DNA of 6,555 nt from Competibacteraceae bacterium UBA2788 (GTDB lineage: Bacteria; Pseudomonadota; Gammaproteobacteria; Competibacterales; Competibacteraceae). Of the stretch, positions 1 through 6,555 are shown piece by piece. Where the stretch lies: positions 12,147 to 18,701 of the forward strand of contig DEHY01000219.1 of the NCBI GenBank assembly GCA_002352185.1, in the 5' to 3' direction. The notes under the pieces were generated by a model. The model was given only the letters and a program-made list of their open reading frames with translations. It did not search any database and was not told where the DNA came from. The stretch's first letter is position 1; each line of letters starts with the position of its first letter. Position numbers and translations under genes: made by a program.

Positions 1-1043
1 GTGCCCAGTTCCGGCAGAATGTCCTTATGACCGCCCTCCGCCGCGCCAATCGCCCACGGACTGCCGACATCGTCGGGGCCGGGCGTCAGGGTGTTGTTCT
101 TGCCCTTGCGATTGACCCGCCCGACCGGATGAATCGGCGGGAAATACAGCACGTCAAAACCCATCGCGGCGATGCGCGGCAACCACGCTTCACAGTCCTT
201 GAACGTACCGTGTTTGCCCGGCACCGGACTGCACGAGCGCGGAAACATTTCGTACCAGGTGCTGAAACGGGCGCGCTCATCATCCACCACAACGCCCAGT
301 TCACAGCCATAGCTCAGCGCCAGCGTCCGGTCGGCGTTGCGTTCCATCCGCCGCGCCAGTTCCGGATCCAGCCCCAGTTGCCGGCGGTATTGCAAATCCT
401 GCGGGCTATCCAACTCTCCGGCGCGATTTTTCAACCACTGCGCATCTTCGCCCGTAGCGCGCCGGCTGGCTTTCGTCACCAAATCGGCGCCAATGCGCAG
501 CGCCAGCGCGATATCTTCGGCGTCCACCCAGCGGCTGAGATCGTGATGCCAGGATTTGAAAGCGTCCGTCCAAGCGGTTACGGTGTACTGATAACGGCCC
601 AGTTCCAGCACCTGAAATTCGCCGCGCCAACGGTCATTGACCAGGAAGCGCATGGGCGTTTCCTGCCAGCCGGCATCACCTTCCTTGCGGTATTGCAGGA
701 TGCAGGACAGCGAATCGTGGCCATCGGTGAAGGCATCGGCCTCCACCACCACCTTTTCACCCACGGTGCGCTTGATGGGAAAGCGCCCGCCGTCAATTTC
801 GGGCGTCACCTTTTCGATGATCACCCGCTTGCGGCCATCGGCCACGGCGGGTAATTGTGGCTGCGGGGTCAGCGCCGGTTGGGCGGTCGCTGCTGTTGAA
901 GTCTCTACCCCGCTGGGTTCTGCTTTGGGTTCCGGGGTTGCCACCGGGTGGGTGAGCGCCGCTTTGGAAGCGCCCGCCACCGAAGACTCGGCGACGGTCC
1001 GTTTTTCCTGCCTGTCCTGATTTATCAGCGGTTTTTTCGGCAT
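1..1043 (-). CDS. glgE: GlgE, alpha-1,4-glucan:maltose-1-phosphate maltosyltransferase (N-terminal 347 codons, cut by window edge)
   Basis: GlgE transfers maltosyl units from alpha-maltose-1-phosphate to the non-reducing end of alpha-1,4-glucan in the cytoplasm, the polymerising step of the trehalose-to-glucan (TreS-Mak-GlgE-GlgB) pathway. Seen: reading leftwards from the ATG at 1043, the frame is open to base 1. Residues 1-70 are a low-complexity Ala/Pro/Thr/Glu-rich stretch. Residues 71 to about 255 match the GlgE N-terminal domain (DUF3416 type), with GGRFPIKRTVGEKV (85-98), DGHD (107-110), the NDRW motif (136-139) and a Tyr/Trp-rich beta segment ending FKSW (162-165). The GH13 catalytic domain then starts with STWYEMFPRS (261-270), FDVLYFPPIHPVGR (296-309), RKGKNN (312-317) and GSPWAIG (327-333). 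The catalytic Asp and Glu lie beyond the edge. An in-frame stop at 1065-1067 and an SD-like GAGGG eight bases upstream fix the start. The gene is divergent from dapD. The family assignment is strong; whether the gene is intact downstream cannot be seen. Confidence 0.93.
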   Translation of the reverse strand, partial: MPKKPLINQDRQEKRTVAESSVAGASKAALTHPVATPEPKAEPSGVETSTAATAQPALTPQPQLPAVADGRKRVIIEKVTPEIDGGRFPIKRTVGEKVVVEADAFTDGHDSLSCILQYRKEGDAGWQETPMRFLVNDRWRGEFQVLELGRYQYTVTAWTDAFKSWHHDLSRWVDAEDIALALRIGADLVTKASRRATGEDAQWLKNRAGELDSPQDLQYRRQLGLDPELARRMERNADRTLALSYGCELGVVVDDERARFSTWYEMFPRSCSPVPGKHGTFKDCEAWLPRIAAMGFDVLYFPPIHPVGRVNRKGKNNTLTPGPDDVGSPWAIGAAEGGHKDILPELG

Positions 1044-1051
1044 ACCGAATA

Positions 1052-1056
1052 CCCTC
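1052..1056 (-). promoter_or_regulatory. Ribosome binding site of glgE
   Basis: GAGGG on the minus strand, eight bases before the ATG at 1043. It supports the far-upstream start, and so the 70-residue low-complexity N-terminus, over an internal GTG at 843-845 that has no SD-like sequence. Confidence 0.6.
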
Positions 1057-1096
1057 GTTTGTGTTTATATCGGGTGGATACTGTCATCGCGACCGA

Positions 1097-1112
1097 GGCA
1101 GCCCCCGCTGCC
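1097..1112. repeat. Small perfect hairpin in the glgE-dapD divergent region
   Basis: GGCAGC (1097-1102) and GCTGCC (1107-1112) form a perfect 6-bp stem with a 4-base loop. No T-run follows on either strand, so it is not an intrinsic terminator. If glgE is transcribed from the candidate promoter near 1195-1223, the hairpin would lie in its leader. It could equally be chance in GC-rich DNA. Confidence 0.3.
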
Positions 1113-1194
1113 GTTCATGGGCCTGAGGTGGTAAAGTTTTAACCTCTGTTCGGATCGTCCGTGCGGCGACCGGCCCCCTTGTTTATCCCTGCTT

Positions 1195-1223
1195 ATTATG
1201 ACGGTTTTTTGCGGTTGTGCCTA
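1195..1223 (-). promoter_or_regulatory. Candidate sigma-70 promoter for glgE
   Basis: On the minus strand TAGGCA (1223-1218, 4 of 6 to TTGACA) is followed after 17 bases by CATAAT (1200-1195, 5 of 6 to TATAAT). This would give a leader of roughly 145 bases before the glgE ATG. On the other strand the same bases give TATTAT (1194-1199), a possible -10 for dapD, but I see no matching -35 for it. The rest of the 223-base gap (1044-1266) holds a second minus-strand TATAAA (1069-1064) without a good -35, and a short TAAAGTTTTA palindrome (1132-1141). The dapD promoter is not identified. Confidence 0.25.
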
Positions 1224-1252
1224 AGCCTCTGGCTGGGACGCCGCTCCTGCTT

Positions 1253-1257
1253 GAGGA
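1253..1257 (+). promoter_or_regulatory. Ribosome binding site of dapD
   Basis: GAGGA nine bases upstream of the dapD ATG at 1267, a good match to the anti-SD. It supports that start. Confidence 0.65.
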
Positions 1258-1266
1258 TGCTGCCTG

Positions 1267-2085
1267 ATGACTGAATTACAACGGATGATTGAGGACGCTT
1301 TCGAGCGCCGCGCTGAACTGGATCCGGCGACTGCGCCGGTTGCGCTGCGCGAGGCGGTAGAGGAAGCGCTGGGTTTGCTGGAACTGGGCAAGGCGCGGGT
1401 CGCCGAGCCAGGTAACGGGGGGTGGGTGGTCAACGCCTGGCTGAAGAAGGCTGTGCTGCTGAGCTTTCGCCTGAACGATAGCGTGATTATCCGCGACGGC
1501 TACACCAATTATTTCGACAAGGTGCCGCCCAAGTATGCGGAATACGGCGAAAACGACTTTCTGGCCGCCGGGGTTCGCGTGGTGCCGCCCGCCGCCGCCC
1601 GGCGTGGTTCCTACATCGCGCCCGGCGTGGTGCTGATGCCGTCGTTCGTGAACATCGGCGCTTATATAGATACCGGAACGATGGTGGATACGTGGGCTAC
1701 CGTCGGCTCCTGCGCCCAAATCGGTAAAAATGTGCATCTGTCGGGCGGGGTCGGCATCGGCGGGGTGCTGGAGCCGTTGCAGGCCAGCCCGACGATTATT
1801 GAGGACGATTGCTTTGTCGGCGCCCGCTCCGAAGTGGTCGAAGGCGTGATCGTCGAGCGCGGATCGGTGATCTCCATGGGCGTCTATATCGGGCAAAGCA
1901 CCAAGATTTATAACCGGCTGACCGGCGAAGTGAGCTATGGCCGGATCCCGTCCGGCTCGGTCGTCGTACCCGGCGCTTTGCCTGCGCCCGACGGCAGCCA
2001 CAGCCTGTACTGCGCGATCATTATCAAGCAGGTGGATGAAAAAACCCGCAGCCGGGTCGGCCTGAACGAATTGCTGCGCGACTGA
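1267..2085 (+). CDS. dapD: DapD, 2,3,4,5-tetrahydropyridine-2,6-dicarboxylate N-succinyltransferase
   Basis: DapD uses succinyl-CoA to succinylate tetrahydrodipicolinate, committing it to the succinylase branch of meso-diaminopimelate and lysine synthesis (cytoplasmic, trimeric in the family). Seen: 272 residues, against 274 in E. coli. An N-terminal helical domain (about 1-100) includes FERRAE (12-17), [14 protein letters not shown] (58-71) and [12 protein letters not shown] (82-93). A left-handed beta-helix of hexapeptide repeats follows (about 103-235), with [10 protein letters not shown] (105-114), VNIGAYID (128-135), [20 protein letters not shown] (139-158) and [12 protein letters not shown] (185-196). 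Asp141 and Glu189 coincide with the positions proposed as catalytic in mycobacterial DapD. The C-terminus ends VGLNELLRD. The SD GAGGA supports the start. The stop overlaps the dapE ATG, so the two form an operon. The gene is complete, with no frameshift and a canonical sequence. Confidence 0.97.
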   Translation: MTELQRMIEDAFERRAELDPATAPVALREAVEEALGLLELGKARVAEPGNGGWVVNAWLKKAVLLSFRLNDSVIIRDGYTNYFDKVPPKYAEYGENDFLAAGVRVVPPAAARRGSYIAPGVVLMPSFVNIGAYIDTGTMVDTWATVGSCAQIGKNVHLSGGVGIGGVLEPLQASPTIIEDDCFVGARSEVVEGVIVERGSVISMGVYIGQSTKIYNRLTGEVSYGRIPSGSVVVPGALPAPDGSHSLYCAIIIKQVDEKTRSRVGLNELLRD

Positions 2086-2087
2086 TG
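2083..2087 (+). promoter_or_regulatory. TGATG stop/start overlap coupling dapD to dapE
   Basis: The dapD TGA (2083-2085) and the dapE ATG (2085-2087) share one A. The 20 bases before the dapE ATG contain no SD-like purine stretch, so dapE translation probably depends on ribosomes finishing dapD and reinitiating. The overlap is seen; the coupling is inferred. Confidence 0.75.
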
Positions 2088-3263
2088 GACGCCACGCTGG
2101 AGCTTGCCCTTGACCTGATGCGCCGGTCTTCGATCACACCGGAGGATGCGGGCTGTCAGGAGGCGATGCTCGCCCGGTTGGCGGCGCTCGGTTTTCGGAT
2201 TGAGCGGTTGCGGTTCGGCGAGGTGGATAATTTCTGGGCGCGCTATGGCGATAGCGGGCCATTGTTCGCCTTCGCCGGTCATACCGACGTAGTGCCGCCC
2301 GGCCCGCTGGATCAGTGGCAATCGCCGCCGTTCGCGCCGGAAATCCGTGAGGGCTATCTCTACGGACGCGGTGCGGCGGACATGAAGGGCAGTCTGGCGG
2401 CGATGATCACCGCCTGCGAGCGGTTTCTGGCCGCCTGCCCGCAGCCGCGTGGCGCTATTGCTTTCCTGATCACCAGCGACGAGGAAGGCGCAGCGGTTAA
2501 CGGCACGGTCAAGGTGATCGAGGCGCTGGAAGCGCGTGGGGAGAAAATAAATTGGTGTCTGGTGGGCGAGCCGTCCAGCGCGCATCAACTGGGCGATACC
2601 GTCAAGAATGGGCGGCGCGGTTCACTCAATGGGCGGCTGCTGTTGTGTGGGACTCAAGGTCACGTTGCTTATCCGCATCTGGCGCAAAACCCTGTTCACG
2701 CAGTCGGCGCGATTCTTAATACGCTGGCCGATGAAGTCTGGGATCAAGGCCATGCCTTTTTCCCGCCGACTTCCTTCCAGATTTCCAATCTCCATTCCGG
2801 CACAGGCGCGGTCAACGTGATTCCCGGCGATCTGGAGATGCTGTTCAATTTCCGTTTCTCGCCCGCAGTGACGATTGAACAGTTGCGAGAGCGCACCCGG
2901 CTGATGATTGATACCTGTTTGCTCAACGAGGAAGTCAAGACCGGGCAGGTATTCCAGTACGATCTGGAATGGAGTCTGTCGGGAATGCCCTTTTTCACTC
3001 CGCCCGGCGATTTGGCGGCGGCAGCGATGGCGGCGATTCGCGCCGAAACCGGATTGGCCGCAGAATTATCAACCAGCGGCGGCACGTCTGATGGTCGCTT
3101 TATTGCTCCCACTGGCGCGCAAGTCATAGAACTCGGCCCTCTGAACGCTACCATTCACAAGGTCAACGAGCGGGTTGCGGTTGCTGACCTGGAACGGTTA
3201 AGCCGGATCTATGAGGGTGTTCTGATCCGGTTGCTGGGTAAGACCCAAAAGTGCCGACCTTGA
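2085..3263 (+). CDS. dapE: DapE, succinyl-diaminopimelate desuccinylase
   Basis: DapE is a dinuclear zinc M20-family hydrolase that splits N-succinyl-L,L-diaminopimelate into succinate and L,L-diaminopimelate in the cytoplasm. Seen: all metal ligands and catalytic residues known from H. influenzae DapE have counterparts: His66 and Asp68 in GHTDVVPPG (65-73), Asp99 in GRGAADMKG (94-102), general base Glu133 and ligand Glu134 in TSDEEG (130-135), Glu162 in GEPSS (161-165), His193 in GTQGH (189-193), and His358 in [14 protein letters not shown] (349-362). [11 protein letters not shown] (331-341) is the conserved lid/dimer-side motif. The protein has 392 residues, longer than the usual ~375-377. 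About ten extra residues lie between FRFSP (256-260) and WSLSG (296-300), and about seven at the C-terminus (GKTQKCRP). The start is fixed by the one-base overlap with dapD and by the N-terminal match to E. coli. DapC or ArgD, needed between DapD and DapE, is not in this window. Confidence 0.96.
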   Translation: MDATLELALDLMRRSSITPEDAGCQEAMLARLAALGFRIERLRFGEVDNFWARYGDSGPLFAFAGHTDVVPPGPLDQWQSPPFAPEIREGYLYGRGAADMKGSLAAMITACERFLAACPQPRGAIAFLITSDEEGAAVNGTVKVIEALEARGEKINWCLVGEPSSAHQLGDTVKNGRRGSLNGRLLLCGTQGHVAYPHLAQNPVHAVGAILNTLADEVWDQGHAFFPPTSFQISNLHSGTGAVNVIPGDLEMLFNFRFSPAVTIEQLRERTRLMIDTCLLNEEVKTGQVFQYDLEWSLSGMPFFTPPGDLAAAAMAAIRAETGLAAELSTSGGTSDGRFIAPTGAQVIELGPLNATIHKVNERVAVADLERLSRIYEGVLIRLLGKTQKCRP

Positions 3264-3288
3264 CATAAGTGACTTGCCTGCCTATAGT
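3260..3288 (+). promoter_or_regulatory. Strong sigma-70 promoter of the str operon
   Basis: A perfect TTGACA -35 box (3260-3265), a 17-base spacer and TATAGT (3283-3288, 5 of 6) make this by far the best promoter in the window. The -35 box overlaps the dapE TGA stop (3261-3263). The bases just after the -10 box (TCCGCC, 3289-3294) form a GC-rich discriminator, typical of ppGpp/DksA-controlled ribosomal promoters. The expected start is near 3294-3296, giving a leader of about 80 bases before rpsL. The boxes are seen; activity and stringent control are inferred. Confidence 0.8.
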
Positions 3289-3300
3289 TCCGCCTCTTTT

Positions 3301-3331
3301 CAGCCCCGCACGCTTAACTAGCGCGGGGCTG
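3301..3331 (+). terminator. Strong hairpin between dapE and rpsL (3' end of dapDE and/or 5' leader hairpin of the str mRNA)
   Basis: CAGCCCCG (3301-3308) pairs perfectly with CGGGGCTG (3324-3331). An inner stem CGCT/AGCG (3311-3314, 3320-3323) closes a TAACT loop, leaving a 2-base CA bulge. An alternative pairing gives an uninterrupted 9-bp stem with a 13-base loop. It starts about six bases after the predicted str transcription start. The bases after it (CTGCCATATTTA) are not a proper U-tract, so it is at best a weak intrinsic terminator. It could define the dapE mRNA 3' end, protect the 5' end of the str mRNA, or act as an attenuator. The structure is clear; its role is not. Confidence 0.55.
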
Positions 3332-3362
3332 CTGCCATATTTACTGCGTTAAAAGCTCGATT

Positions 3363-3373
3363 GGAGTAGGGGG
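3363..3373 (+). promoter_or_regulatory. Ribosome binding site of rpsL
   Basis: A purine-rich stretch holds GGAG (3363-3366, nine bases before the ATG at 3376) and AGGGGG (3368-3373, two bases before the ATG). The GGAG is the better-spaced SD. It supports the rpsL start. Confidence 0.6.
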
Positions 3374-3375
3374 CG

Positions 3376-3750
3376 ATGGCCACAATCAACCAGTTGGTGC
3401 GCAAGCCGCGTGTCAGCAAGAAAGCCAAAAGCAACGTGCCGGCGCTCGAAAGTTGCCCGCAGAAGCGCGGTGTCTGTACCCGCGTCTATACCACAACACC
3501 GAAAAAGCCTAACTCCGCGCTCCGCAAAGTAGCGCGCGTGCGCCTGACCAACCACCAGGAAGTGACCAGTTACATCGGTGGCGAAGGCCACAACTTGCAG
3601 GAACACTCTGTGGTGCTGATCCGTGGCGGTCGTGTCAAGGACCTACCCGGTGTGCGTTATCACATTGTGCGTGGCAGTCTGGACACCTCCGGCGTCACCA
3701 AGCGGCGCCAGTCGCGCTCCAAATACGGCGCCAAGCGGCCCAAATCCTGA
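3376..3750 (+). CDS. rpsL: 30S ribosomal protein S12
   Basis: S12 sits at the decoding centre of the 30S subunit, monitors codon-anticodon pairing and contacts EF-Tu. Seen: 124 residues, exactly the E. coli length. It has the basic N-terminal tail [12 protein letters not shown], the [20 protein letters not shown] loop (39-58), [15 protein letters not shown] (65-79) and [13 protein letters not shown] (84-96), and ends [11 protein letters not shown]. Lys43 and Lys88 (42 and 87 when Met is not counted) are the wild-type residues, so no classical streptomycin-resistance substitution is seen there. Asp89 is the position methylthiolated by RimO in E. coli. It is the first gene of the str operon, 33 bases before rpsG and downstream of the strong promoter at 3260-3288. 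Confidence 0.98.
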   Translation: MATINQLVRKPRVSKKAKSNVPALESCPQKRGVCTRVYTTTPKKPNSALRKVARVRLTNHQEVTSYIGGEGHNLQEHSVVLIRGGRVKDLPGVRYHIVRGSLDTSGVTKRRQSRSKYGAKRPKS

Positions 3751-4254
<504 letters not shown>

Positions 4255-4259
4255 GTTTC

Positions 4260-4264
4260 GAGGA
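4260..4264 (+). promoter_or_regulatory. Ribosome binding site deciding the GTG start of fusA
   Basis: GAGGA lies seven bases before the GTG at 4272. The first in-frame ATG is codon 16, inside the GTPase P-loop region, so GTG must be the start. Confidence 0.7.
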
Positions 4265-4271
4265 TTGAGTT

Positions 4272-6371
4272 GTGGCGCGTAAAACCCCCATCGAGCGCTA
4301 TCGTAACCTCGGCATCATGGCTCACATTGATGCCGGCAAGACCACCGTGACCGAGCGTATCCTGTTCTACACGGGCGTCTCCCACAAGCTGGGCGAGGTA
4401 CACGACGGCGCCGCCACCATGGACTGGATGGTGCAGGAGCAAGAGCGCGGCATCACCATTACCTCCGCTGCAACCACCTGCTTTTGGAGCGGCATGGCCG
4501 GTCAGTTTGACGAGCATCGCATCAATATCATTGATACTCCCGGCCATGTCGATTTCACCATCGAAGTCGAGCGTTCGTTGCGGGTGCTGGATGGCGCCTG
4601 TGCGGTGTTCTGCGCGGTGGGCGGGGTCGAGCCACAGTCTGAAACGGTCTGGCGACAGGCCAACAAATACGGTGTGCCACGGGTCGCCTTCGTCAATAAG
4701 ATGGATCGCGCCGGCGCCGATTTTCTGCGGGTAGTCGGCCAGATTCAGGATCGACTGGGCGCCTGCCCAGTCCCCATCCAGTTGCCTATTGGAGCCGAAG
4801 ACAAATTCAAGGGCATCGTCGATCTGGTGCGGATGAAAGCCATTTTATGGGATGAGGACAGTCTGGGCATGAAGTTCGAGCATGCCGAGATCCCCGCTGG
4901 ATTGCAGACCGACTGCGCAGCCTGGCGCGAAAAGCTGGTTGAGGCCGCTGCTGAATCTTCTGATGAGTTGATGGAAAAATATCTGGAAGGTCAGCCGCTG
5001 AGTGAAGAGGAAATCACTGCTGGCCTGCGCGCCCGCACCCTCAAGGGCGAGATTGTCCCTACGCTGTGCGGATCCGCCTTCAAGAACAAAGGAGTCCAGG
5101 CCATGCTGGACGCGGCAATTCAGTATCTGCCTTCGCCCATGGACAAGCCGCCGGTCAAGGGCATACTGGATGACGCCGCCGGCAGCGAAGGTGAGCGGCG
5201 GGCCGACGACAGCGAACCGTTCTCGGCGCTGGCGTTCAAGATCGCCACCGACCCCTTCGTCGGCACCCTGACGTTCATCCGCTGCTACTCCGGCGTGGTC
5301 AATTCCGGCGACTCGGTCTACAACCCGGTTAGAAGCCGACGTGAACGCATCGGTCGCGTGGTGCAGATGCATGCCAACAGCCGTGAGGAAATCCGGGAAA
5401 TCCGCGCCGGCGACATTGCGGCCTGCGTCGGTCTGAAGGATGTGACTACGGGTGACACGCTCTGTAATTCCGACCACATCATCACTCTGGAGCGGATGGA
5501 GTTCCCCGAACCGGTGATCGCGGTGGCGGTCGAGCCTAAGACCAAAGCCGATCAGGAGAAAATGGGCGTTGCGTTGAGCAAGCTGGCTCAGGAAGACCCC
5601 TCATTTCGGGTGCATACCGATCCTGAATCGGGCCAGACCATCATCTCGGGCATGGGTGAGCTACACCTGGAAATCATCGTTGACCGGATGAAGCGCGAGT
5701 TCAAGGTGGACGCCAATGTCGGCAAGCCACGGGTCGCTTACCGCGAAACCATCCGCAAGCAGGTGGAGCAGGAAGGCAAATTCGTGCGCCAATCCGGCGG
5801 TCGCGGTCAGTATGGCCATGTCTGGCTGCGGCTGGAGCCGCGCGAACCCGGCGCCGGTTACGAGTTCGTCAATGGCATCGTTGGCGGCGTGGTGCCCAGA
5901 GAATATGTGCCGGCAGTGGACAAGGGTGTGCAGGAGCAGATGGAGAAGGGGGTGCTGGCCGGTTATCCCGTGGTGGATGTCAAGGTCACGATTTTCGATG
6001 GTTCCTACCATGAAGTGGACTCCAACGAAATGGCGTTCAAGATCGCCGGATCGATGGGCTTCAAGGAAGGCGCGCTCAAGGCGGGCGCGGTGCTGCTGGA
6101 GCCGATCATGAAAGTTGAAGTGGTCACTCCCGAGGACTACATGGGCGATGTGATGGGCGATATCAACCGCCGTCGCGGCATCCTGCAAGGCATGGACGAT
6201 TCGCCGTCGGGCAAGGTCATCCGCGCTGAAGTGCCGTTAGCCGAGATGTTCGGTTACGCCACCGATCTGCGCTCGGCGACCCAGGGTCGTGCGACCTATT
6301 CCATGGAGTTTGCCAAGTACAACGAAGCTCCCGCCAATATCGCGGAGATGGTTATCAAGAAAGCATCCTGA
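4272..6371 (+). CDS. fusA: Elongation factor G (EF-G)
   Basis: EF-G is the ribosome-dependent GTPase that drives tRNA-mRNA translocation and, with RRF, ribosome recycling. Seen: 699 residues (E. coli 704), starting at GTG. The G domain has G1 AHIDAGKTT (17-25), G2 RGITITSAA (59-67), G3 DTPGH (88-92), G4 NKMD (142-145) and the G5 region CGSAFKNKG (266-274). Domain II includes [14 protein letters not shown] [11 protein letters not shown] and [18 protein letters not shown]. Domain III includes [18 protein letters not shown]. Domain IV includes [11 protein letters not shown] and the tip sequence GSYHEVDS, whose His580 corresponds to E. coli His583. Domain V includes [20 protein letters not shown]. 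Cys114 and Cys266 are conserved with the pair reported to form an oxidation-induced disulfide in E. coli EF-G. The five missing residues lie mainly at the domain III/IV boundary and early domain IV. This is the canonical copy, since it is inside the str operon. Confidence 0.98.
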   Translation: MARKTPIERYRNLGIMAHIDAGKTTVTERILFYTGVSHKLGEVHDGAATMDWMVQEQERGITITSAATTCFWSGMAGQFDEHRINIIDTPGHVDFTIEVERSLRVLDGACAVFCAVGGVEPQSETVWRQANKYGVPRVAFVNKMDRAGADFLRVVGQIQDRLGACPVPIQLPIGAEDKFKGIVDLVRMKAILWDEDSLGMKFEHAEIPAGLQTDCAAWREKLVEAAAESSDELMEKYLEGQPLSEEEITAGLRARTLKGEIVPTLCGSAFKNKGVQAMLDAAIQYLPSPMDKPPVKGILDDAAGSEGERRADDSEPFSALAFKIATDPFVGTLTFIRCYSGVVNSGDSVYNPVRSRRERIGRVVQMHANSREEIREIRAGDIAACVGLKDVTTGDTLCNSDHIITLERMEFPEPVIAVAVEPKTKADQEKMGVALSKLAQEDPSFRVHTDPESGQTIISGMGELHLEIIVDRMKREFKVDANVGKPRVAYRETIRKQVEQEGKFVRQSGGRGQYGHVWLRLEPREPGAGYEFVNGIVGGVVPREYVPAVDKGVQEQMEKGVLAGYPVVDVKVTIFDGSYHEVDSNEMAFKIAGSMGFKEGALKAGAVLLEPIMKVEVVTPEDYMGDVMGDINRRRGILQGMDDSPSGKVIRAEVPLAEMFGYATDLRSATQGRATYSMEFAKYNEAPANIAEMVIKKAS

Positions 6372-6398
6372 ATCAGGGTGCTGAATTTACGAGTTGAT

Positions 6399-6402
6399 GG
6401 AG
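6399..6402 (+). promoter_or_regulatory. Ribosome binding site deciding the GTG start of tuf
   Basis: GGAG lies seven bases before the GTG at 6410. The ATG at 6397 that overlaps it is out of frame with EF-Tu. The fusA-tuf gap (6372-6409, 38 bases) contains no convincing promoter or hairpin, so tuf is probably read from the str promoter. Confidence 0.65.
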
Positions 6403-6409
6403 CAAGACG

Positions 6410-6555
6410 GTGTCCAAAGAAAAGTTTGAGCGCAACAAGCCGCATGTGAATGTTGGAACGATAGGTCATGTGGATCACGGCAAGACCACGCTGACGGCGG
6501 CGATCACCAAAGTGATGGCGCAGAAGTTTGGGGGAGAATTCAAAGCCTACGACCA
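6410..6555 (+). CDS. tuf: Elongation factor Tu (N-terminal 48 codons, cut by window edge)
   Basis: EF-Tu is the GTPase that brings aminoacyl-tRNA to the ribosomal A site. Seen: starting at GTG, the frame reads [20 protein letters not shown] and continues through the P-loop GHVDHGKT (19-26) and the [22 protein letters not shown] segment to the right edge without a stop. The order rpsL-rpsG-fusA-tuf is the classical bacterial str operon. Many gammaproteobacteria carry a second tuf copy elsewhere, so whether this is tufA of a pair cannot be judged here. Effector loop, G3-G5 and domains II-III lie outside the window. Confidence 0.97.
   Translation, partial: MSKEKFERNKPHVNVGTIGHVDHGKTTLTAAITKVMAQKFGGEFKAYD

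Noticed and set aside
27..854. Long plus-strand open frame of 275 codons
   Set aside because: It is fully antisense to glgE, whose minus-strand frame carries clear family motifs. The translated product is rich in Arg, His and Gln with no recognisable domain, typical of an antisense shadow in GC-rich DNA.
1257..1274. Tiny leader frame (ATG at 1257, five codons, stop at 1272-1274) overlapping the dapD start
   Set aside because: Its ATG overlaps the GAGGA that serves as the dapD SD, so it has no ribosome binding site of its own, and it contains no lysine codon that would suggest attenuation.
1276..2588. Two long minus-strand open frames (1276-2001 and 1935-2588)
   Set aside because: They lie opposite dapD and dapE, which are certain from conserved motifs, and encode His/Arg-rich sequence without family features.
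3301..3340. Canonical rho-independent terminator after dapE
   Set aside because: The stem is strong but no T-run follows, so only a hairpin of uncertain role is claimed. On the opposite strand the following bases are also not T-rich.
3376..3750. Streptomycin-resistance substitution in S12
   Set aside because: Lys43 and Lys88, the usual sites, are both wild type, and the surrounding loops match the sensitive form.
4845..6188. Minus-strand open frames opposite fusA (4845-5477, 5661-6188)
   Set aside because: They are shadows of the EF-G coding sequence, without promoter, SD or recognisable product.

Overview
The window comes from a GC-rich proteobacterial chromosome, most likely a gammaproteobacterium. 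The S12, S7, EF-G, EF-Tu, DapD and DapE proteins all resemble their E. coli counterparts closely, including the 124-residue S12, the conserved EF-G motifs and the DapD/DapE metal or catalytic positions. A finer placement cannot be proved from the sequence. A GlgE gene beside dapDE would fit an environmental gammaproteobacterium that stores glycogen or trehalose-derived glucan (for example Competibacter-like), but this is only a guess.

Layout. Positions 1-1043 (minus strand) hold the first 347 codons of glgE, which runs off the left edge. A 223-base divergent control region (1044-1266) separates it from the plus-strand genes. dapD (1267-2085) and dapE (2085-3263) overlap by one base in a TGATG junction. 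A near-consensus sigma-70 promoter whose -35 box overlaps the dapE stop codon (3260-3288) is followed at once by a strong hairpin (3301-3331). The str operon comes next: rpsL (3376-3750), rpsG (3784-4254), fusA (4272-6371) and the first 48 codons of tuf (6410 to the right edge). Every gap inside this operon is short (33, 17 and 38 bases).

How the genes work together. GlgE extends alpha-1,4-glucan from maltose-1-phosphate. DapD and DapE catalyse two non-adjacent steps of the succinylase route to diaminopimelate and lysine, with DapC acting between them. The str operon supplies two 30S proteins and the two main elongation GTPases. dapDE and the str operon appear to be separate transcription units butted against each other at the promoter/stop-codon overlap.

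I found no mobile element, CRISPR array, toxin-antitoxin pair, defence module or tRNA. The genes are conserved housekeeping genes and I see no sign of a new system. The points worth a second look are regulatory (promoter overlapping the stop codon, hairpin at the mRNA 5' end, no SD for dapE, short rpsL-rpsG spacer) plus a low-complexity N-terminal extension on GlgE and a short insertion in DapE.
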